From: Synechococcus sp. UW179A
GTDB lineage: Bacteria > Cyanobacteriota > Cyanobacteriia > PCC-6307 > Cyanobiaceae
DNA: 64,000 bases
Assembly (NCBI RefSeq): GCF_900473965.1
Contig: NZ_UCNJ01000002.1
Span: 124,001-188,000 of the forward strand
Reading direction: 5' to 3'
Shown: one piece after another, positions 1 to 10,040 of the stretch
How positions within the stretch are numbered: position 1 is the stretch's first letter
Layout: each line of letters opens with the position of its first letter
Program-made: the position numbers and the translations under genes
Notes under the pieces: model-generated
What the model saw: only the letters and a program-made list of their open reading frames with translations
What the model was told of the DNA's origin: nothing
Database searches by the model: none

Positions 1-1833
1 CTGGGCAGTGGAATCCGCGACACCTATCTCCGTGGTCGAGGCAGCATTCCGATGCGCGGCGTCGCCCATGTGGAGGAGGTGCAGCCAGGAAAAGGCAAAC
101 ACAAGCGCAACGCGGTCATTGTCACTGAGCTGCCCTATCAACTCAGCAAGGCTGGCTGGATCGAAAAGCTTGCTGAACAGGTCAACGACGGAAAGATCGG
201 TGGCATTGCCGACATTCGCGATGAAAGCGACCGCGAAGGCATGCGAATTGTGGTGGAACTGAGGCGAGACGCCGAGACGGACACCGTTCTGAAAGACCTG
301 CAACGCCGCACGTCCCTGCAAAGCAATTTCGGGGCGATCCTGCTGGCACTGGTGGATGGGCAACCACGGCAACTATCACTGCGGCGAATGCTGCAGACCT
401 TCCTGGAATATCGGGAACTGACGCTGATTCGTCGGACCAGCCATGCCCTGCGCAAAACAGAAGACCGGCTCGAGGTCGTGGAGGGCCTGATCACAGCGCT
501 GGCTTCCTTGCAGAAGGTCATCGCCATGATTCAGGAGGCGCGCGATGCATCCACAGCACGAGCGAGCCTGATGGTGCAGCTGGATTTGAGCGAGCGGCAG
601 GCTGACGCGGTTCTGGCCATGCCATTGCGGCGGCTGACGGGCCTGGAGCAGGAGAGCCTGCGCCAGGAAGCTGAGGAACTGCGAGCTGAACGGCAGAGAC
701 TGAGGCTCTTACTGGACAATCGTGAGCAGCTGCTGGATGCCCTGGTTCAGGAGCTCCGCCAACTGAAAAAACGTTTTGCCACTCCACGCCGAACACGTCT
801 GGTGGAAGGAGGCGATCACCTGCTGGCGGAACGAGCTGCAAACCAGCGCCCCAATGCCGAACTGCAACGCCGTCAAGCCCTTGACGCCCTGCCACCTGAA
901 TCGCGAATCCTGATCCAAACCGACGGTCAGGTGAAGGTCGTGAGCCCCCAGCTGCTCGGCCGCTTGCATCTGAACGAACCGGTTGGTTTGGGCGATGAAC
1001 CTTCTCCGGCACGCCTGATCCTGCCGATCAACCCTGCACCGAGACTGCTTGCACTCACCACCAGTGGTCGCATTGCCCTTGTGCGCTGGGAGTTTGCAGG
1101 TCAGCAACCTGGTGGACTGGAGCGTTTCCTGCCCACCGCGCTGGAAGGCGAAACAGTGATCAACCTGCTTCGCCTTCCCCAAGTCGATGACAAAGACACC
1201 AACAGCCGCATGTCTCTCGGTCTGCTGACCACGGATGGCCGTTTCAAGAGACTTCCTTTGGATGAGATTCAGGAGCTCTCAGGTCGCGCCGCCACCATCC
1301 TGAAACTGAAGGAAGGCGTATCTCTGCTTTCAGCAGCCATCTGCGAGCAAGGCGGAACGGTGGCTGTGGTGAGTGACATCGGTCGAATTCTCTGCCTACC
1401 GGTTGAAGAGCAATGCCTGCCCTTGATGGGAAAGTTGGCCCAGGGTCCCATGACCATGCGCATGCTCCCCGGAGAAAACCTTGTGGGAGCCGTTAGCCAA
1501 CCGGCCGCAAGCAGCAGCTCCGAATCAACCAACAGCGGAGAAGTGCTGATCGGAACCAACAACGGAGATCTAATTCGCCTCTCCCTCAGTGACCTGCGCC
1601 GATGCAAACGCGGGGATCTTGGGGAGATCGCTGTGAAGGTCAATGGCGACGGCAAGGAAAATGTTCGCCTTGTCTCAGTCTGTGAAAGCGCGGATCTGGT
1701 CGGTGTGGTCACCAACAAAGGACGGCATGCCCGGATCCAGAACACAACAATCAGCACAGATTGCAATCAACCCACGCAGCTAACCTTCAAAGGAGACGAA
1801 ACACTGGTCCAGCTTGTTCCGCTTCTAAGTTGA
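1..1833 (+). CDS. DNA gyrase/topoisomerase IV subunit A-like protein, 3' part
   Basis: The frame is open from base 1, so the gene begins outside the window; 610 residues are visible. The family A subunit cuts and rejoins DNA in a type IIA topoisomerase. The N-terminal winged-helix domain and catalytic Tyr are not in view. The visible part covers the end of the breakage-reunion domain (PYQLSKAGWIEKLAE near residues 45-60), a long coiled coil rich in Arg, Glu and Leu (about 150-260), and a C-terminal beta-pinwheel from about residue 290. In the pinwheel I find no Q-R-x-G-G-x-G GyrA box; the matching place reads LSGRAATILKLKEG. That favours a ParC-like or diverged GyrA paralogue over a true supercoiling GyrA. 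It converges on purF with a 44-base gap and no clear terminator. The family call is secure; the gyrase versus topo IV role is inferred. Confidence 0.93.
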   Translation: MGSGIRDTYLRGRGSIPMRGVAHVEEVQPGKGKHKRNAVIVTELPYQLSKAGWIEKLAEQVNDGKIGGIADIRDESDREGMRIVVELRRDAETDTVLKDLQRRTSLQSNFGAILLALVDGQPRQLSLRRMLQTFLEYRELTLIRRTSHALRKTEDRLEVVEGLITALASLQKVIAMIQEARDASTARASLMVQLDLSERQADAVLAMPLRRLTGLEQESLRQEAEELRAERQRLRLLLDNREQLLDALVQELRQLKKRFATPRRTRLVEGGDHLLAERAANQRPNAELQRRQALDALPPESRILIQTDGQVKVVSPQLLGRLHLNEPVGLGDEPSPARLILPINPAPRLLALTTSGRIALVRWEFAGQQPGGLERFLPTALEGETVINLLRLPQVDDKDTNSRMSLGLLTTDGRFKRLPLDEIQELSGRAATILKLKEGVSLLSAAICEQGGTVAVVSDIGRILCLPVEEQCLPLMGKLAQGPMTMRMLPGENLVGAVSQPAASSSSESTNSGEVLIGTNNGDLIRLSLSDLRRCKRGDLGEIAVKVNGDGKENVRLVSVCESADLVGVVTNKGRHARIQNTTISTDCNQPTQLTFKGDETLVQLVPLLS

Positions 1834-1877
1834 ATTCCTTTAGGACCGAAACTCAGAGCTGAAATTAAATTTCTATT

Positions 1878-3335
1878 TCAGGAACTGCAGTTTCCTTCCA
1901 ACCACTTGAAGTAGGTTTCATCAATATCTCCAGTCACATAGTAACCGTCAAAACAGGACATCTCAAGATCCTCGATATTAGTACCTTGAACAATACTTTT
2001 CTTGAGATTATCAACGCTCTGATAAACAACATGGTCCGCAGCAAGCACATCTGCAATTTGATCGATCGTACGACCATGGGCCAAGAGTTCACCTCTTGTG
2101 GGCATGTTGATTCCATACACGTTGGGAAAGCGAACAGGGGGTGCAGCCGATGTGAACGTGACCTGATTCGCTCCAGCATCTCGTGCCATCTGCACAATTT
2201 CCCTCGAGGTCGTGCCACGAACAATTGAATCGTCCACGATTAGAACATTTTTTCCTGCGAATTCAGTACCTAATGCATTCAGTTTTTGACGCACTGATTT
2301 TTTCCTTTCTGCCTGTCCTGGCATGATGAATGTACGACCCACATAGCGGTTTTTGTAAAATCCTTCTCGATATTCAATACCAAGCTGTTTAGCAACCTGC
2401 ATCGCAGAAGGCCTTGCTGAATCTGGTATAGGCATTACAACATCAATATCACCAGCTGGTAATGCATCAGATATTGTTTTTGCAAGCAGATCACCCATAC
2501 GCAAACGAGTTTCGTAAACAGAAATTCCGTTCATAACGGAATCTGGCCTTGCCAGATAAACGTATTCAAAAGCACAGGGAACAAGCTGGGAAGACCGAGC
2601 ACACTGACGTTGATGGAGATTAAAATCAAAATCAATAAAGATCGCTTCTCCAGGTTCAACATCACGAACAATTTCATAACCACTGTTTTCGATCACGAGT
2701 GATTCACTCGCGACAATCCATTCATCCCGTCCGTTTTTTGCAGACCTACGACCAAGAATCAAAGGTCTGATTCCAAAAGGATCACGAAAAGCAAGAAGGC
2801 CGCGGCCTGAAATCAAAGCAATCGCTGCGTATGAGCCTTTCACCCTGCGATGCAGAGATGACACTGCATCAAAAAGCTGATCTGGGGAAAGATCAGGACC
2901 AGTGAGATGGGATTGGATCTCAGTAGCAAGAACATTCACCAACATCTCCGTGTCGCTGGAAGAGTTGGTATGTCGTCGATCAATCTTGAAAAGGTCTTGC
3001 TCGAGCTGACTTGTGTTGGTCAGATTGCCATTATGAACAAAGGTAATTCCATAGGGTGCGTTGACATAAAAAGGCTGAACTTCATCTTCAGCTGCAGCTG
3101 CACCACTGGTGGCGTAGCGAACATGTCCAATGCCAACATTCCCAAGAAGTTTTCGCATGTCGCGCGTTCGGAATGCTTCACGAACCCTGCCACGTTGTTT
3201 GTGAACATGAAATGTATAATTATCCATCGTGACGATCCCCGCAGAATCCTGTCCACGATGCTGAAGAAGAAGAAGATTGTCATAGATCTGCTGATTAACA
3301 GAATCAGCAGAAAACACTCCAATAATTCCACACAT
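1878..3335 (-). CDS. purF: Amidophosphoribosyltransferase
   Basis: This enzyme catalyses the first step of de novo purine synthesis, from PRPP and glutamine to phosphoribosylamine, in the cytoplasm. The protein has 485 residues, usual for the family. It begins MCGIIGVF, so Cys2 is the expected N-terminal nucleophile of the glutaminase domain once Met is removed. HRGQDSAGI follows near residue 26, and the PRPP-binding loop VLIVDDSIVRGTTS lies near residue 360. The start is fixed by the need for Cys2. It follows purL on the same strand after 139 bases. The gene and the gap upstream are clearly richer in A and T than purL and the topoisomerase gene on either side, with many AAT, ATT and AAA codons, which is odd for a core gene. 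Confidence 0.97.
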   Translation of the reverse strand: MCGIIGVFSADSVNQQIYDNLLLLQHRGQDSAGIVTMDNYTFHVHKQRGRVREAFRTRDMRKLLGNVGIGHVRYATSGAAAAEDEVQPFYVNAPYGITFVHNGNLTNTSQLEQDLFKIDRRHTNSSSDTEMLVNVLATEIQSHLTGPDLSPDQLFDAVSSLHRRVKGSYAAIALISGRGLLAFRDPFGIRPLILGRRSAKNGRDEWIVASESLVIENSGYEIVRDVEPGEAIFIDFDFNLHQRQCARSSQLVPCAFEYVYLARPDSVMNGISVYETRLRMGDLLAKTISDALPAGDIDVVMPIPDSARPSAMQVAKQLGIEYREGFYKNRYVGRTFIMPGQAERKKSVRQKLNALGTEFAGKNVLIVDDSIVRGTTSREIVQMARDAGANQVTFTSAAPPVRFPNVYGINMPTRGELLAHGRTIDQIADVLAADHVVYQSVDNLKKSIVQGTNIEDLEMSCFDGYYVTGDIDETYFKWLEGNCSS

Positions 3336-3474
3336 AACTACGCCCCGCCAACCAAGTTATTAAATGAATCCAATCCATCCGTTGAACTCATATCTAAATG
3401 ATTAATATGCTCGCCGGAAAAGACAAACAAGACGACAAACAAAACCTTTTTAATATTAGCAAAGTGGCAGATGA

Positions 3475-5823
3475 TCATTCACTAACCTCCGCGATGCCAT
3501 CAATTCGCCGAGATAGTGCACTGTTGAAGGCATGACGACATTGCTCAATCTCCAGATTCAGGCAAGGGTCCTGATCAACACAAACCTGCATCTCAGGCTG
3601 TTGTGTCACAACACCAATCCGAGTAATTGGCAGATCGTCCGTCTCAGCTAACAGCGCTTCCCAATGCCCAATGCGATCTGCCTGCACCGACACCACGATC
3701 CGACTCCCGCCTTCGGCAAAGAGAACGCGATCGATACGCAGACCCTGAACACTCAGGTCAATCTTGATTCCGAGACCCGAAGCAATCGAAGACTCCGCCA
3801 AAGCCACACCGAGACCGCCATCGCTGCAGTCATGGGCTGAACCCAGCAGGCCGCGAGTGATGGCCTCACGCACAAGGCGGCCAACCTTGGCTTCCATCTG
3901 AAGATCCGTCAGAGGTGGGCGACCTGCCAAGGAGCCTGTCATCAGTTGTTGATAGGCACTACCTGCCAGGCCCAGGCAAAGGGACTCGGCATCATCAGGG
4001 CCAACACCAATCAGGTAAATGGGATCCTGTGCCTGTCGCCATCCCAGGCCAATCACGGTCGCAATGTCGTTAACACCACCCACCATGCCGATCACGGGTG
4101 TGGGGTGAATCGGCTGAAGGGTGCCATCCTCTTTTTTGATCTCGTTGTAGAGCGAGACATTGCCACCGGTCACGGGAGTGTTGAGAGCCCTGCAGGCATC
4201 CGAGATACCGCAACATGCCTTGGCCAGCTGCCAGTAGCCCTTAGGGGTTTCAGGAGAAGGGAAATTGAGATTGTCGGTGACTGCAAGAGGTTCAGCACCA
4301 ACACAGCTCAGATTGCGTGCTGCTTCGGCAACAGCTGCCTGAGCACCCCGTTCAGGATCCAGTGCCACCCAACGGTTGGGACAATCCACCGTTGCAGCCA
4401 CTCCCTTGGTTGAGGCATCCAGTGAGCCTTCACCCTGCTGCGGACGGAGTCTGACGACTGCTGCGTCTGCAGATCCAGAAGACACCACGGTGTTCGCCAA
4501 AACCTGCTGGTCGTACTGACGATGCACCCAGCGTTTGCTCGCAATCGTGGGATCATCCAACAAACCCAGAAGACTCTGACTCCAGTCATGGCCTTGGCTT
4601 GGGAGGGGAAGATCCGCTTCCGACCACCGCCATAGCTCCTGAATCTCAGCAGGCGGCTCACTGAGCAAATCATGGTGATTGATCGGCGTGTCTTCCGCCA
4701 AAGCCCTCGAAGGGACCTCAGCAGCCACAACGCCTGCTTGAAGAACCCGAACCACAGGGTCAGCCAGGACGCGACCCACCACAGCCGCCTGTAAACCCCA
4801 GCGGCGGAAACGCTCCATCAGAGGCTCTTCGCGGCCAGCACGCACCACGAAAAGCATGCGCTCCTGCGATTCAGACAACAGGTATTCGTAAGCGGTCATG
4901 CCCTGCTCACGCGCAGGCACTTTGTCGAGATCAAGCTCGATGCCCAGATCTCCTTTGGCTGCCATCTCCGAACAGCTACAGGTGAGGCCAGCAGCGCCCA
5001 TGTCCTGAGCAGCAACCACGTCACCGCTCTGAAACGCCTCCAAACAGGCTTCAATCAACCCCTTTTCCAGAAAGGGATCTCCTACCTGCACAGCTGGACG
5101 ATCATCCAGAGAGGCGGAACTCAGCTCAGCACTGGCAAAACTGGCTCCACCCATGCCATCACGACCGGTGGTGCTGCCCACGTAAACCACGGGATTACCA
5201 ACCCCAGAAGCCCCGGATTTCACAATGTCGTCGGTCTCCATCAAACCGAGAGCCATCGCATTGACCAGAGGATTTCCGCTATAGGAGGGATCAAAAGCCA
5301 CTTCACCACCCACGGTGGGAACACCCACGCAATTGCCGTAATGGGCAATGCCAGCAACCACGCCCTGCATCAGTCCAACGTTGGCGGGATCATCCAGGGG
5401 GCCGAAACGCAAAGCATTCAGCAGAGCAATCGGACGAGCACCCATGGTGAAGATGTCGCGAAGAATTCCACCAACACCTGTTGCTGCTCCTTGAAAGGGC
5501 TCCACGGCTGAGGGATGGTTGTGGCTCTCGATCTTGAAGGCAAGCCGATGGCCTCCGCCAAGATCGACCACGCCAGCATTCTCACCAGGCCCCACCAGGA
5601 TGCGAGGCCCCTCCGTTGGGAAACCACTCAGCAGCGGTCTGGAGTTGCGATAACAGCAGTGCTCTGACCACATCACACCGAACATGCCGAGTTCAGCCCT
5701 GTTGGGGTCCCGCCCCAGCCGACGTTGAATCTCGACGTAATCCTGCTGCGTGAGCCCTTCTTGGCGGAGGGCAGCCGCGACATCAAACGTCTCAGCCACA
5801 GAAGAAGACTGGACCACAGTCAA
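3475..5823 (-). CDS. purL: Phosphoribosylformylglycinamidine synthase, PurL subunit
   Basis: This is the ATP-dependent synthetase subunit that makes FGAM from FGAR in purine synthesis. At 782 residues it is the small bacterial PurL that works with separate PurQ and PurS, neither of which is in the window. Visible motifs are [15 protein letters not shown] near residue 50, [14 protein letters not shown] near residue 98 and the paired AIR-synthase-like halves with GGVNDIA and [12 protein letters not shown] in the second half. It lies between purF downstream and the PRC-barrel gene and dnaN upstream, all on the minus strand, an order I recall from marine picocyanobacteria. Confidence 0.97.
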   Translation of the reverse strand: MTVVQSSSVAETFDVAAALRQEGLTQQDYVEIQRRLGRDPNRAELGMFGVMWSEHCCYRNSRPLLSGFPTEGPRILVGPGENAGVVDLGGGHRLAFKIESHNHPSAVEPFQGAATGVGGILRDIFTMGARPIALLNALRFGPLDDPANVGLMQGVVAGIAHYGNCVGVPTVGGEVAFDPSYSGNPLVNAMALGLMETDDIVKSGASGVGNPVVYVGSTTGRDGMGGASFASAELSSASLDDRPAVQVGDPFLEKGLIEACLEAFQSGDVVAAQDMGAAGLTCSCSEMAAKGDLGIELDLDKVPAREQGMTAYEYLLSESQERMLFVVRAGREEPLMERFRRWGLQAAVVGRVLADPVVRVLQAGVVAAEVPSRALAEDTPINHHDLLSEPPAEIQELWRWSEADLPLPSQGHDWSQSLLGLLDDPTIASKRWVHRQYDQQVLANTVVSSGSADAAVVRLRPQQGEGSLDASTKGVAATVDCPNRWVALDPERGAQAAVAEAARNLSCVGAEPLAVTDNLNFPSPETPKGYWQLAKACCGISDACRALNTPVTGGNVSLYNEIKKEDGTLQPIHPTPVIGMVGGVNDIATVIGLGWRQAQDPIYLIGVGPDDAESLCLGLAGSAYQQLMTGSLAGRPPLTDLQMEAKVGRLVREAITRGLLGSAHDCSDGGLGVALAESSIASGLGIKIDLSVQGLRIDRVLFAEGGSRIVVSVQADRIGHWEALLAETDDLPITRIGVVTQQPEMQVCVDQDPCLNLEIEQCRHAFNSALSRRIDGIAEVSE

Positions 5824-5868
5824 CAGGTCATCTGCTCCCAGTGTTGCCGACAGCCCGACCTCACCAGT

Positions 5869-6639
5869 TCAGATCCAGGGATCACCATCTGATTCCACAG
5901 GCCGTCGGTTTCGCATGGCCGGCTCGCGATCGATCCAGTCATCATCATCCCAATCCTGCAGTGGATCTGAATCTGCGGCTTGGGAGCGAACATCAGGCTG
6001 ATCCAGATCACGCCGAGAGGGGTGTTCATCCCAAGGAGGTTCCTCAAGCCAACCCTCGAGCCGTTCACCAGCACGATCACCGAGGTGCTGCAACTGCTCG
6101 CGCCAGTGACGGGACCTGCGGACGAGATCCTGACGAACACTGGCGCGAGCCTCGGGAAGATCATCTAAATCACGGAGACCCGTGGAGACCAGTCCTGGCT
6201 GCTGATCAACGATGCGATCAGGCGTCAACCGCCAGCGGCTGCTTCCTGGCAGACGCGGATCGCTGCGAGACACCAGGTAATGAAGAATCTCACCGGTTGA
6301 GGGCACAAAAGCAAGGTCTGCAACCTGGCCAAGGCGCTCTCCATCGGCATCAAGCAAGTCAGCATCAAGCAGGGTAGGAAGCCGCTCAAGGGTGAGCTGA
6401 TCAATTTCTGAAGGTGCCCCCTTGACGAACACCTGCTGATCATCAAGACCACGACACTGGTCCAGTCTCCAGACCGTGCGCGAGTTGCGCAGAGCGGAAG
6501 GACGGCTGACCCAACCCAACAGGCGATGCACCGGAGGATGCATCCAAGCCATTACTCCAATGCCGTGATCAAGTCCCTGATCACAGCGCACACGGTGTCT
6601 CAGCAGATCACTGAGCAGCAGTGGATCAGGCAGCGTCAA
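5869..6639 (-). CDS. PRC-barrel domain protein
   Basis: This 256-residue protein has no assigned enzymatic role. Residues about 85-160 look like a PRC-barrel: DADLLDADGERLGQVADLAF, then STGEILHYLVSRSDPRLPGSSRW. A similar fold-like stretch may lie at 5-80 (LRHRVRCDQGLDHGIGVMAWMHPPVHRLLGWV). The C-terminal 90 residues are charged and rich in Arg, Asp and Trp, with no membrane segment. The gene starts 2 bases after the dnaN stop and ends 46 bases before purL, so it is probably cotranscribed with both. PRC-barrels occur in RNA-processing and photosynthetic proteins; neither role can be assigned here. Confidence 0.85.
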   Translation of the reverse strand: MTLPDPLLLSDLLRHRVRCDQGLDHGIGVMAWMHPPVHRLLGWVSRPSALRNSRTVWRLDQCRGLDDQQVFVKGAPSEIDQLTLERLPTLLDADLLDADGERLGQVADLAFVPSTGEILHYLVSRSDPRLPGSSRWRLTPDRIVDQQPGLVSTGLRDLDDLPEARASVRQDLVRRSRHWREQLQHLGDRAGERLEGWLEEPPWDEHPSRRDLDQPDVRSQAADSDPLQDWDDDDWIDREPAMRNRRPVESDGDPWI

Positions 6640-6641
6640 GG

Positions 6642-7808
6642 TCAGGAGCGAATCTGAACAGGCATCACCAGATAGGTGAGTCCAGATGCATCATCGGACG
6701 GTGAAAGGATGGCTGGGGTTGTTGGGGCGTTGCACTGCAGGCGAATACGTTCCGAATCCATCGCTTTCAGACCATCCAGCACGTAACGCACATTGAATGC
6801 GATCTGAACGGGGTCACCATCGATTTGGGCCGATAGGGACTCCGAACCACTGCCAACGTCCTGAGCATCGGCACTGATCTGTACCAGACCCTTTTCGGGA
6901 TCGCTGCCGATGCGAACAACATTGTTGTGTTGATCAGCCAAGACGGCAATGCGTTCGAGTGCAGCCACGAAAGCCCGACGGTCAAGATCAAGCGTGCGGT
7001 TAAACGAATCAGGAATCAGCTGGCGGTAATTGGGATACGTGCCCTCGAGCGTGCGACTGGTCACCATCTGATCTGCGGCCAGAACCACCACCTGACCGCT
7101 TTCGCAAAACAAACTCACAGAGTCAGTTCCTTTCCATCCCGCCATCAGACGTTCCACTTCCCGTAGAGAGCGAGCCGGCAGGGTGACAGCGAGGCCAGGC
7201 TCTTCGGAAGCTTCCTTGTCGGAAAGGGCAAGAGGATCCTGAAGTGCATCATCAACGCTGAGCACGGCTAGACGATGACCATCAGTGGAAGCCGCCTCCA
7301 GGCTGGTGCGATCAAAACGCAGATGCACCCCGGTGAGCAACTGCTTGGCTTCGTCGGAACTGCTGGCAAACAGCGTGCTACGCAATGCTTTGACAAGAGC
7401 TGCTGGATCCAGCTTGAGCGCTGTGCCGTTCTCAACCAGAGGCAGCTCCGGAAAATCATCAGCAGGCATTCCCCGCATCTGATAGCTGCCACTCAAGCTG
7501 GTGAGTTCCACCTGTTCTCCAACTTCGTCAGTGACCAGGGTGATGGGTGAATCACTCGAAAGACGGGACACGATTTCGCCGAAAAGACGTGCCGGCAGGG
7601 TCACCGCACCACTGGTTTCAACAGTCGCGGCCAGAGACGTCTGAATGCCCAGATTGAGGTCAAAGCCAGTGAGACTCAACCGATCAGTTCCCGCATCAGC
7701 GGTCAGCAGCACGTTGGCAAGCACCGGATGGGTCGGTCGTGCTGCAACCGCTCTGCTGACCAGTTGCAGGGCAGCGTTGAGTTCCGTTTGGGAACAAACC
7801 AGTTTCAT
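6642..7808 (-). CDS. dnaN: DNA polymerase III beta sliding clamp
   Basis: This is the ring-shaped processivity clamp of the replicative polymerase. I place the start at the ATG of MKLVCSQTELNAALQ, giving 388 residues, the usual clamp length. The frame stays open 24 codons further up to another ATG at 7880, but that extension (MDHCASCVPVKPW) does not resemble a clamp N-terminus. Three clamp-fold repeats fit, and the C-terminus ends in the family-typical LTYLVMPVQIRS. It is followed at once by the PRC-barrel gene, purL and purF. The gap upstream carries DnaA-box-like repeats, so the gene probably lies beside the replication origin. Confidence 0.97.
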   Translation of the reverse strand: MKLVCSQTELNAALQLVSRAVAARPTHPVLANVLLTADAGTDRLSLTGFDLNLGIQTSLAATVETSGAVTLPARLFGEIVSRLSSDSPITLVTDEVGEQVELTSLSGSYQMRGMPADDFPELPLVENGTALKLDPAALVKALRSTLFASSSDEAKQLLTGVHLRFDRTSLEAASTDGHRLAVLSVDDALQDPLALSDKEASEEPGLAVTLPARSLREVERLMAGWKGTDSVSLFCESGQVVVLAADQMVTSRTLEGTYPNYRQLIPDSFNRTLDLDRRAFVAALERIAVLADQHNNVVRIGSDPEKGLVQISADAQDVGSGSESLSAQIDGDPVQIAFNVRYVLDGLKAMDSERIRLQCNAPTTPAILSPSDDASGLTYLVMPVQIRS

Positions 7809-8208
7809 GGCGACGTTGTCCGCTGCAAGGCCTGAGGTCACCCACGGTTTCACAGGCACGCAGGAAGCGCAATGGTCCAAACCAACATGCCGTGCTTGCT
7901 GCTTACTGGCTGTTTAGATTTTTTAGAACAAACAACTAAAACAGCCGTAGTAGGTGCTGTGGAAACCGTGGAAAACCATTCAAACCAAGCTCTACCAGCG
8001 CTTTTCTGATCGCACAGCCCTGGGGAATCTTTATTTGCTGATGAGGAGAAACTGCTGTTTCTCACAGATTTAACAGTCTGTGGAAAGTCGAAAGCTTGTT
8101 GAGGAGGTCTGTTCTATCTGTCTCTCCACAGCTTGTAGGCCTGGTTTTCTGCGAGCTTCCCCAGGCAGTTCGTCATCTGGTTGGTCGTCCGCTTCTGTTT
8201 GCGGACAT
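7809..8208. other. Candidate replication origin region with DnaA-box-like repeats
   Basis: This gap between dnaN and thrC holds no convincing gene. It contains several copies of a DnaA-box-like motif (cyanobacterial form TTTTCCACA). On the minus strand these are GTTTCCACA at 7958-7966 and, directly next to it, TTTTCCACG at 7967-7975, then CTTTCCACA at 8079-8087. On the plus strand there is CTCTCCACA at 8122-8130. A T-rich stretch lies at 7913-7924. Clustered boxes beside dnaN are what an origin would show, and marine picocyanobacterial genomes are conventionally numbered from dnaN. Origin function is inferred; a GC-skew switch here would support it. Confidence 0.5.
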
Positions 8209-8235
8209 TGAAAAAGCCCCTTCATGGAAGGGGCC
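8209..8235 (-). terminator. Rho-independent terminator after thrC
   Basis: A perfect 8-base stem, GCCCCTTC (8216-8223) and GAAGGGGC (8227-8234), encloses a 3-base loop. On the minus strand it is followed by five T (8211-8215). It lies 38 bases past the thrC stop and points away from thrC. Confidence 0.85.
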
Positions 8236-8272
8236 GTTTCGAGATTGAGGCGATGTTCGACGGGGTGATGAC

Positions 8273-9379
8273 TCAAAACCCCATCACTTTGGCCACTGTG
8301 CCCAGATCAGGATCAAGATCAGTATGGAAGGCAGCGTCGTTGTTATTGATGGCGCAATCGGGGTCCTTCAATCCGTTGCCGGTGAGGACGCAGACCACCG
8401 TGGCTCCAGCAGGAACTTCGTCTTTGCGTTTGAGCAGGCCAGCTACAGAAGCAGCGCTGGCTGGTTCGCAGAACACGCCTTCCTGTCCTCCCAGCAGCTT
8501 GTAGGCCAGGATGATTTCCTCATCTGTGACATCCAGGAAGGCGCCGTTGCTTGCTGCCCGTGCGGCGATAGCTTTCTCCCTGTTCACAGGATTGCCGATG
8601 CGGATGGCCGTGGCGATCGTTTCTGGATCGGTCACGGTGGTCTCGTTGACCAACGGAGCTGATCCACTGGCCTGGAAACCCATCATCCTGGGCAAAATGC
8701 GGCTTCGGCCCGCCTGGTGATATTCCTGGAATCCCATCCAGTAGGCGGTGATGTTGCCGGCGTTGCCCATGGGGATGCATAACCAATCAGGGGCTTCCCC
8801 CAGGGCATCAATCAGTTCGAATGCCGCTGTTTTCTGGCCCTGCAGGCGATACGGGTTCACCGAATTCACCAGGGTAACTGGGTACTGATCCGACACCTCA
8901 CGAACGATGTCGAGTGCTTTGTCGAAGTTGCCGCGGATGGCGAGCACTTCGGCGCCGTAGACCAGGGCCTGTGCCAACTTTCCTTGGGCGACATACCCAT
9001 CGGGGATCAGCACAAAGGCACGCATCCCTGCTCGTCGTGCATAGGCCGCGGCCGCCGCTGATGTGTTGCCGGTACTGGCACAGATCACAGCTTCGCAACC
9101 AGCTTCCTTGGCCTTGCTGATGGCCATGGTCATGCCACGGTCCTTGAACGAACCGGTCGGATTCAACCCGTCGTATTTCACGTAGACCTTGACCCCCTTG
9201 CCGATCCGTTCAGCGATCGAAGGCACGGGGATCAACGGTGTTGCGCCTTCTCTCAGGGTCACCACCGGAGTGGAGTTGCTCACTGGTAACCAGGTTCTGT
9301 AAGCCTCAATCAGCCCAGGCCAGTCCTGCATGACAGGGGCCGGGGAGAAGCGGCGACGGAAGCTGTTGAGCAGTGACAC
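8273..9379 (-). CDS. thrC: Threonine synthase
   Basis: This PLP enzyme converts O-phosphohomoserine to threonine. The protein has 368 residues. NPTGSFKDRGMT near residue 76 carries the PLP-binding Lys, and ICASTGNTSAAAAAYA near residue 101 and the phosphate-binding GNAGNITAYWMG near residue 209 are typical of the short bacterial form. The start used, MSLLNSFRRRF, could be replaced by the downstream MQDWPGLIEAY at residue 17, where family similarity begins. It ends just before a good terminator. It is an orphan threonine gene here; thrA and thrB are not in the window. Confidence 0.96.
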   Translation of the reverse strand: MSLLNSFRRRFSPAPVMQDWPGLIEAYRTWLPVSNSTPVVTLREGATPLIPVPSIAERIGKGVKVYVKYDGLNPTGSFKDRGMTMAISKAKEAGCEAVICASTGNTSAAAAAYARRAGMRAFVLIPDGYVAQGKLAQALVYGAEVLAIRGNFDKALDIVREVSDQYPVTLVNSVNPYRLQGQKTAAFELIDALGEAPDWLCIPMGNAGNITAYWMGFQEYHQAGRSRILPRMMGFQASGSAPLVNETTVTDPETIATAIRIGNPVNREKAIAARAASNGAFLDVTDEEIILAYKLLGGQEGVFCEPASAASVAGLLKRKDEVPAGATVVCVLTGNGLKDPDCAINNNDAAFHTDLDPDLGTVAKVMGF

Positions 9380-9432
9380 CTGCGCAGGGCAATGATCCTC
9401 AGGAATCTATGTGGCAGGCACTGCAGCTTGGT

Positions 9433-10017
9433 TCAGTTGCTGCCGTCCTTCAGACCGTCCAAGGGGGAATCTGAAAAGAACTGCACCAGGCCCGCGATTG
9501 ATTCTGCTTTTTCGATCACGGCGATCAATGCCGGAATATTCACCTCCATCACCTCTGATGGATAGGCCTCAAGAAATTTGATAGCAGTCAAACCGCCTTC
9601 GCCGATCTGAAGTCCGTTGATCACTCCAGCGCGGAGGGCTGGAACACTGACGGATGGAGCGGGCACTTTCAGTGGATAGATGATCCGAGCCACTCTGGTC
9701 AGAATCACGTCTCCGATCCTTGTGGACATCAGCCTGCTGGTCAGCACTAGTGGCAGATTCAGTTCCTGATTGAGCAGTTTTGCCACGTCCTCAGGATCCT
9801 GACGGCTGAGCTTCAGGAGGTCGGCCAGCACTCCACGGGCTTTGCCTGTTTCTGCCAGGTAGGCCAGGTCTGCAACACTGATCGAACGGATGAAAGCGCC
9901 ACTCACCAAGGCAACATCCTTGGCAGCGTGAACGGGTTGGAAACTACTCAGCAGGCTTAGAGCCATCGCCGAACCTGTTGCCAGAGCGTGCCTGCGAAGG
10001 CGTGATCGTGCAGACAT
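9433..10017 (-). CDS. Exported DUF1400-domain protein
   Basis: This 194-residue protein begins with a likely signal peptide: Arg-rich MSARSRLRRHALATG, a hydrophobic core, then VHAA near residue 32. The mature part has the DUF1400 pattern, a helical domain seen in cyanobacteria: SGAFIRSISVADLAYLAETGKARGVLADLLKL and later LEAYPSEVMEVNI. DUF1400 is usually fused in front of an alpha/beta hydrolase, as in the gene at 16694 in this window. Here it stands alone, so any enzymatic role is doubtful and a periplasmic binding or partner role is possible. It sits between thrC and the ABC1 kinase gene on the same strand, with only 23 bases to the latter. Confidence 0.82.
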   Translation of the reverse strand: MSARSRLRRHALATGSAMALSLLSSFQPVHAAKDVALVSGAFIRSISVADLAYLAETGKARGVLADLLKLSRQDPEDVAKLLNQELNLPLVLTSRLMSTRIGDVILTRVARIIYPLKVPAPSVSVPALRAGVINGLQIGEGGLTAIKFLEAYPSEVMEVNIPALIAVIEKAESIAGLVQFFSDSPLDGLKDGSN

Positions 10018-10040
10018 GGGCAGATCGAGGTGACCGGAAT

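Noticed and set aside
7809-7880. Upstream extension of dnaN to the ATG at 7880
   Set aside because: The added 24 residues do not resemble any clamp N-terminus and the internal ATG gives the usual length.
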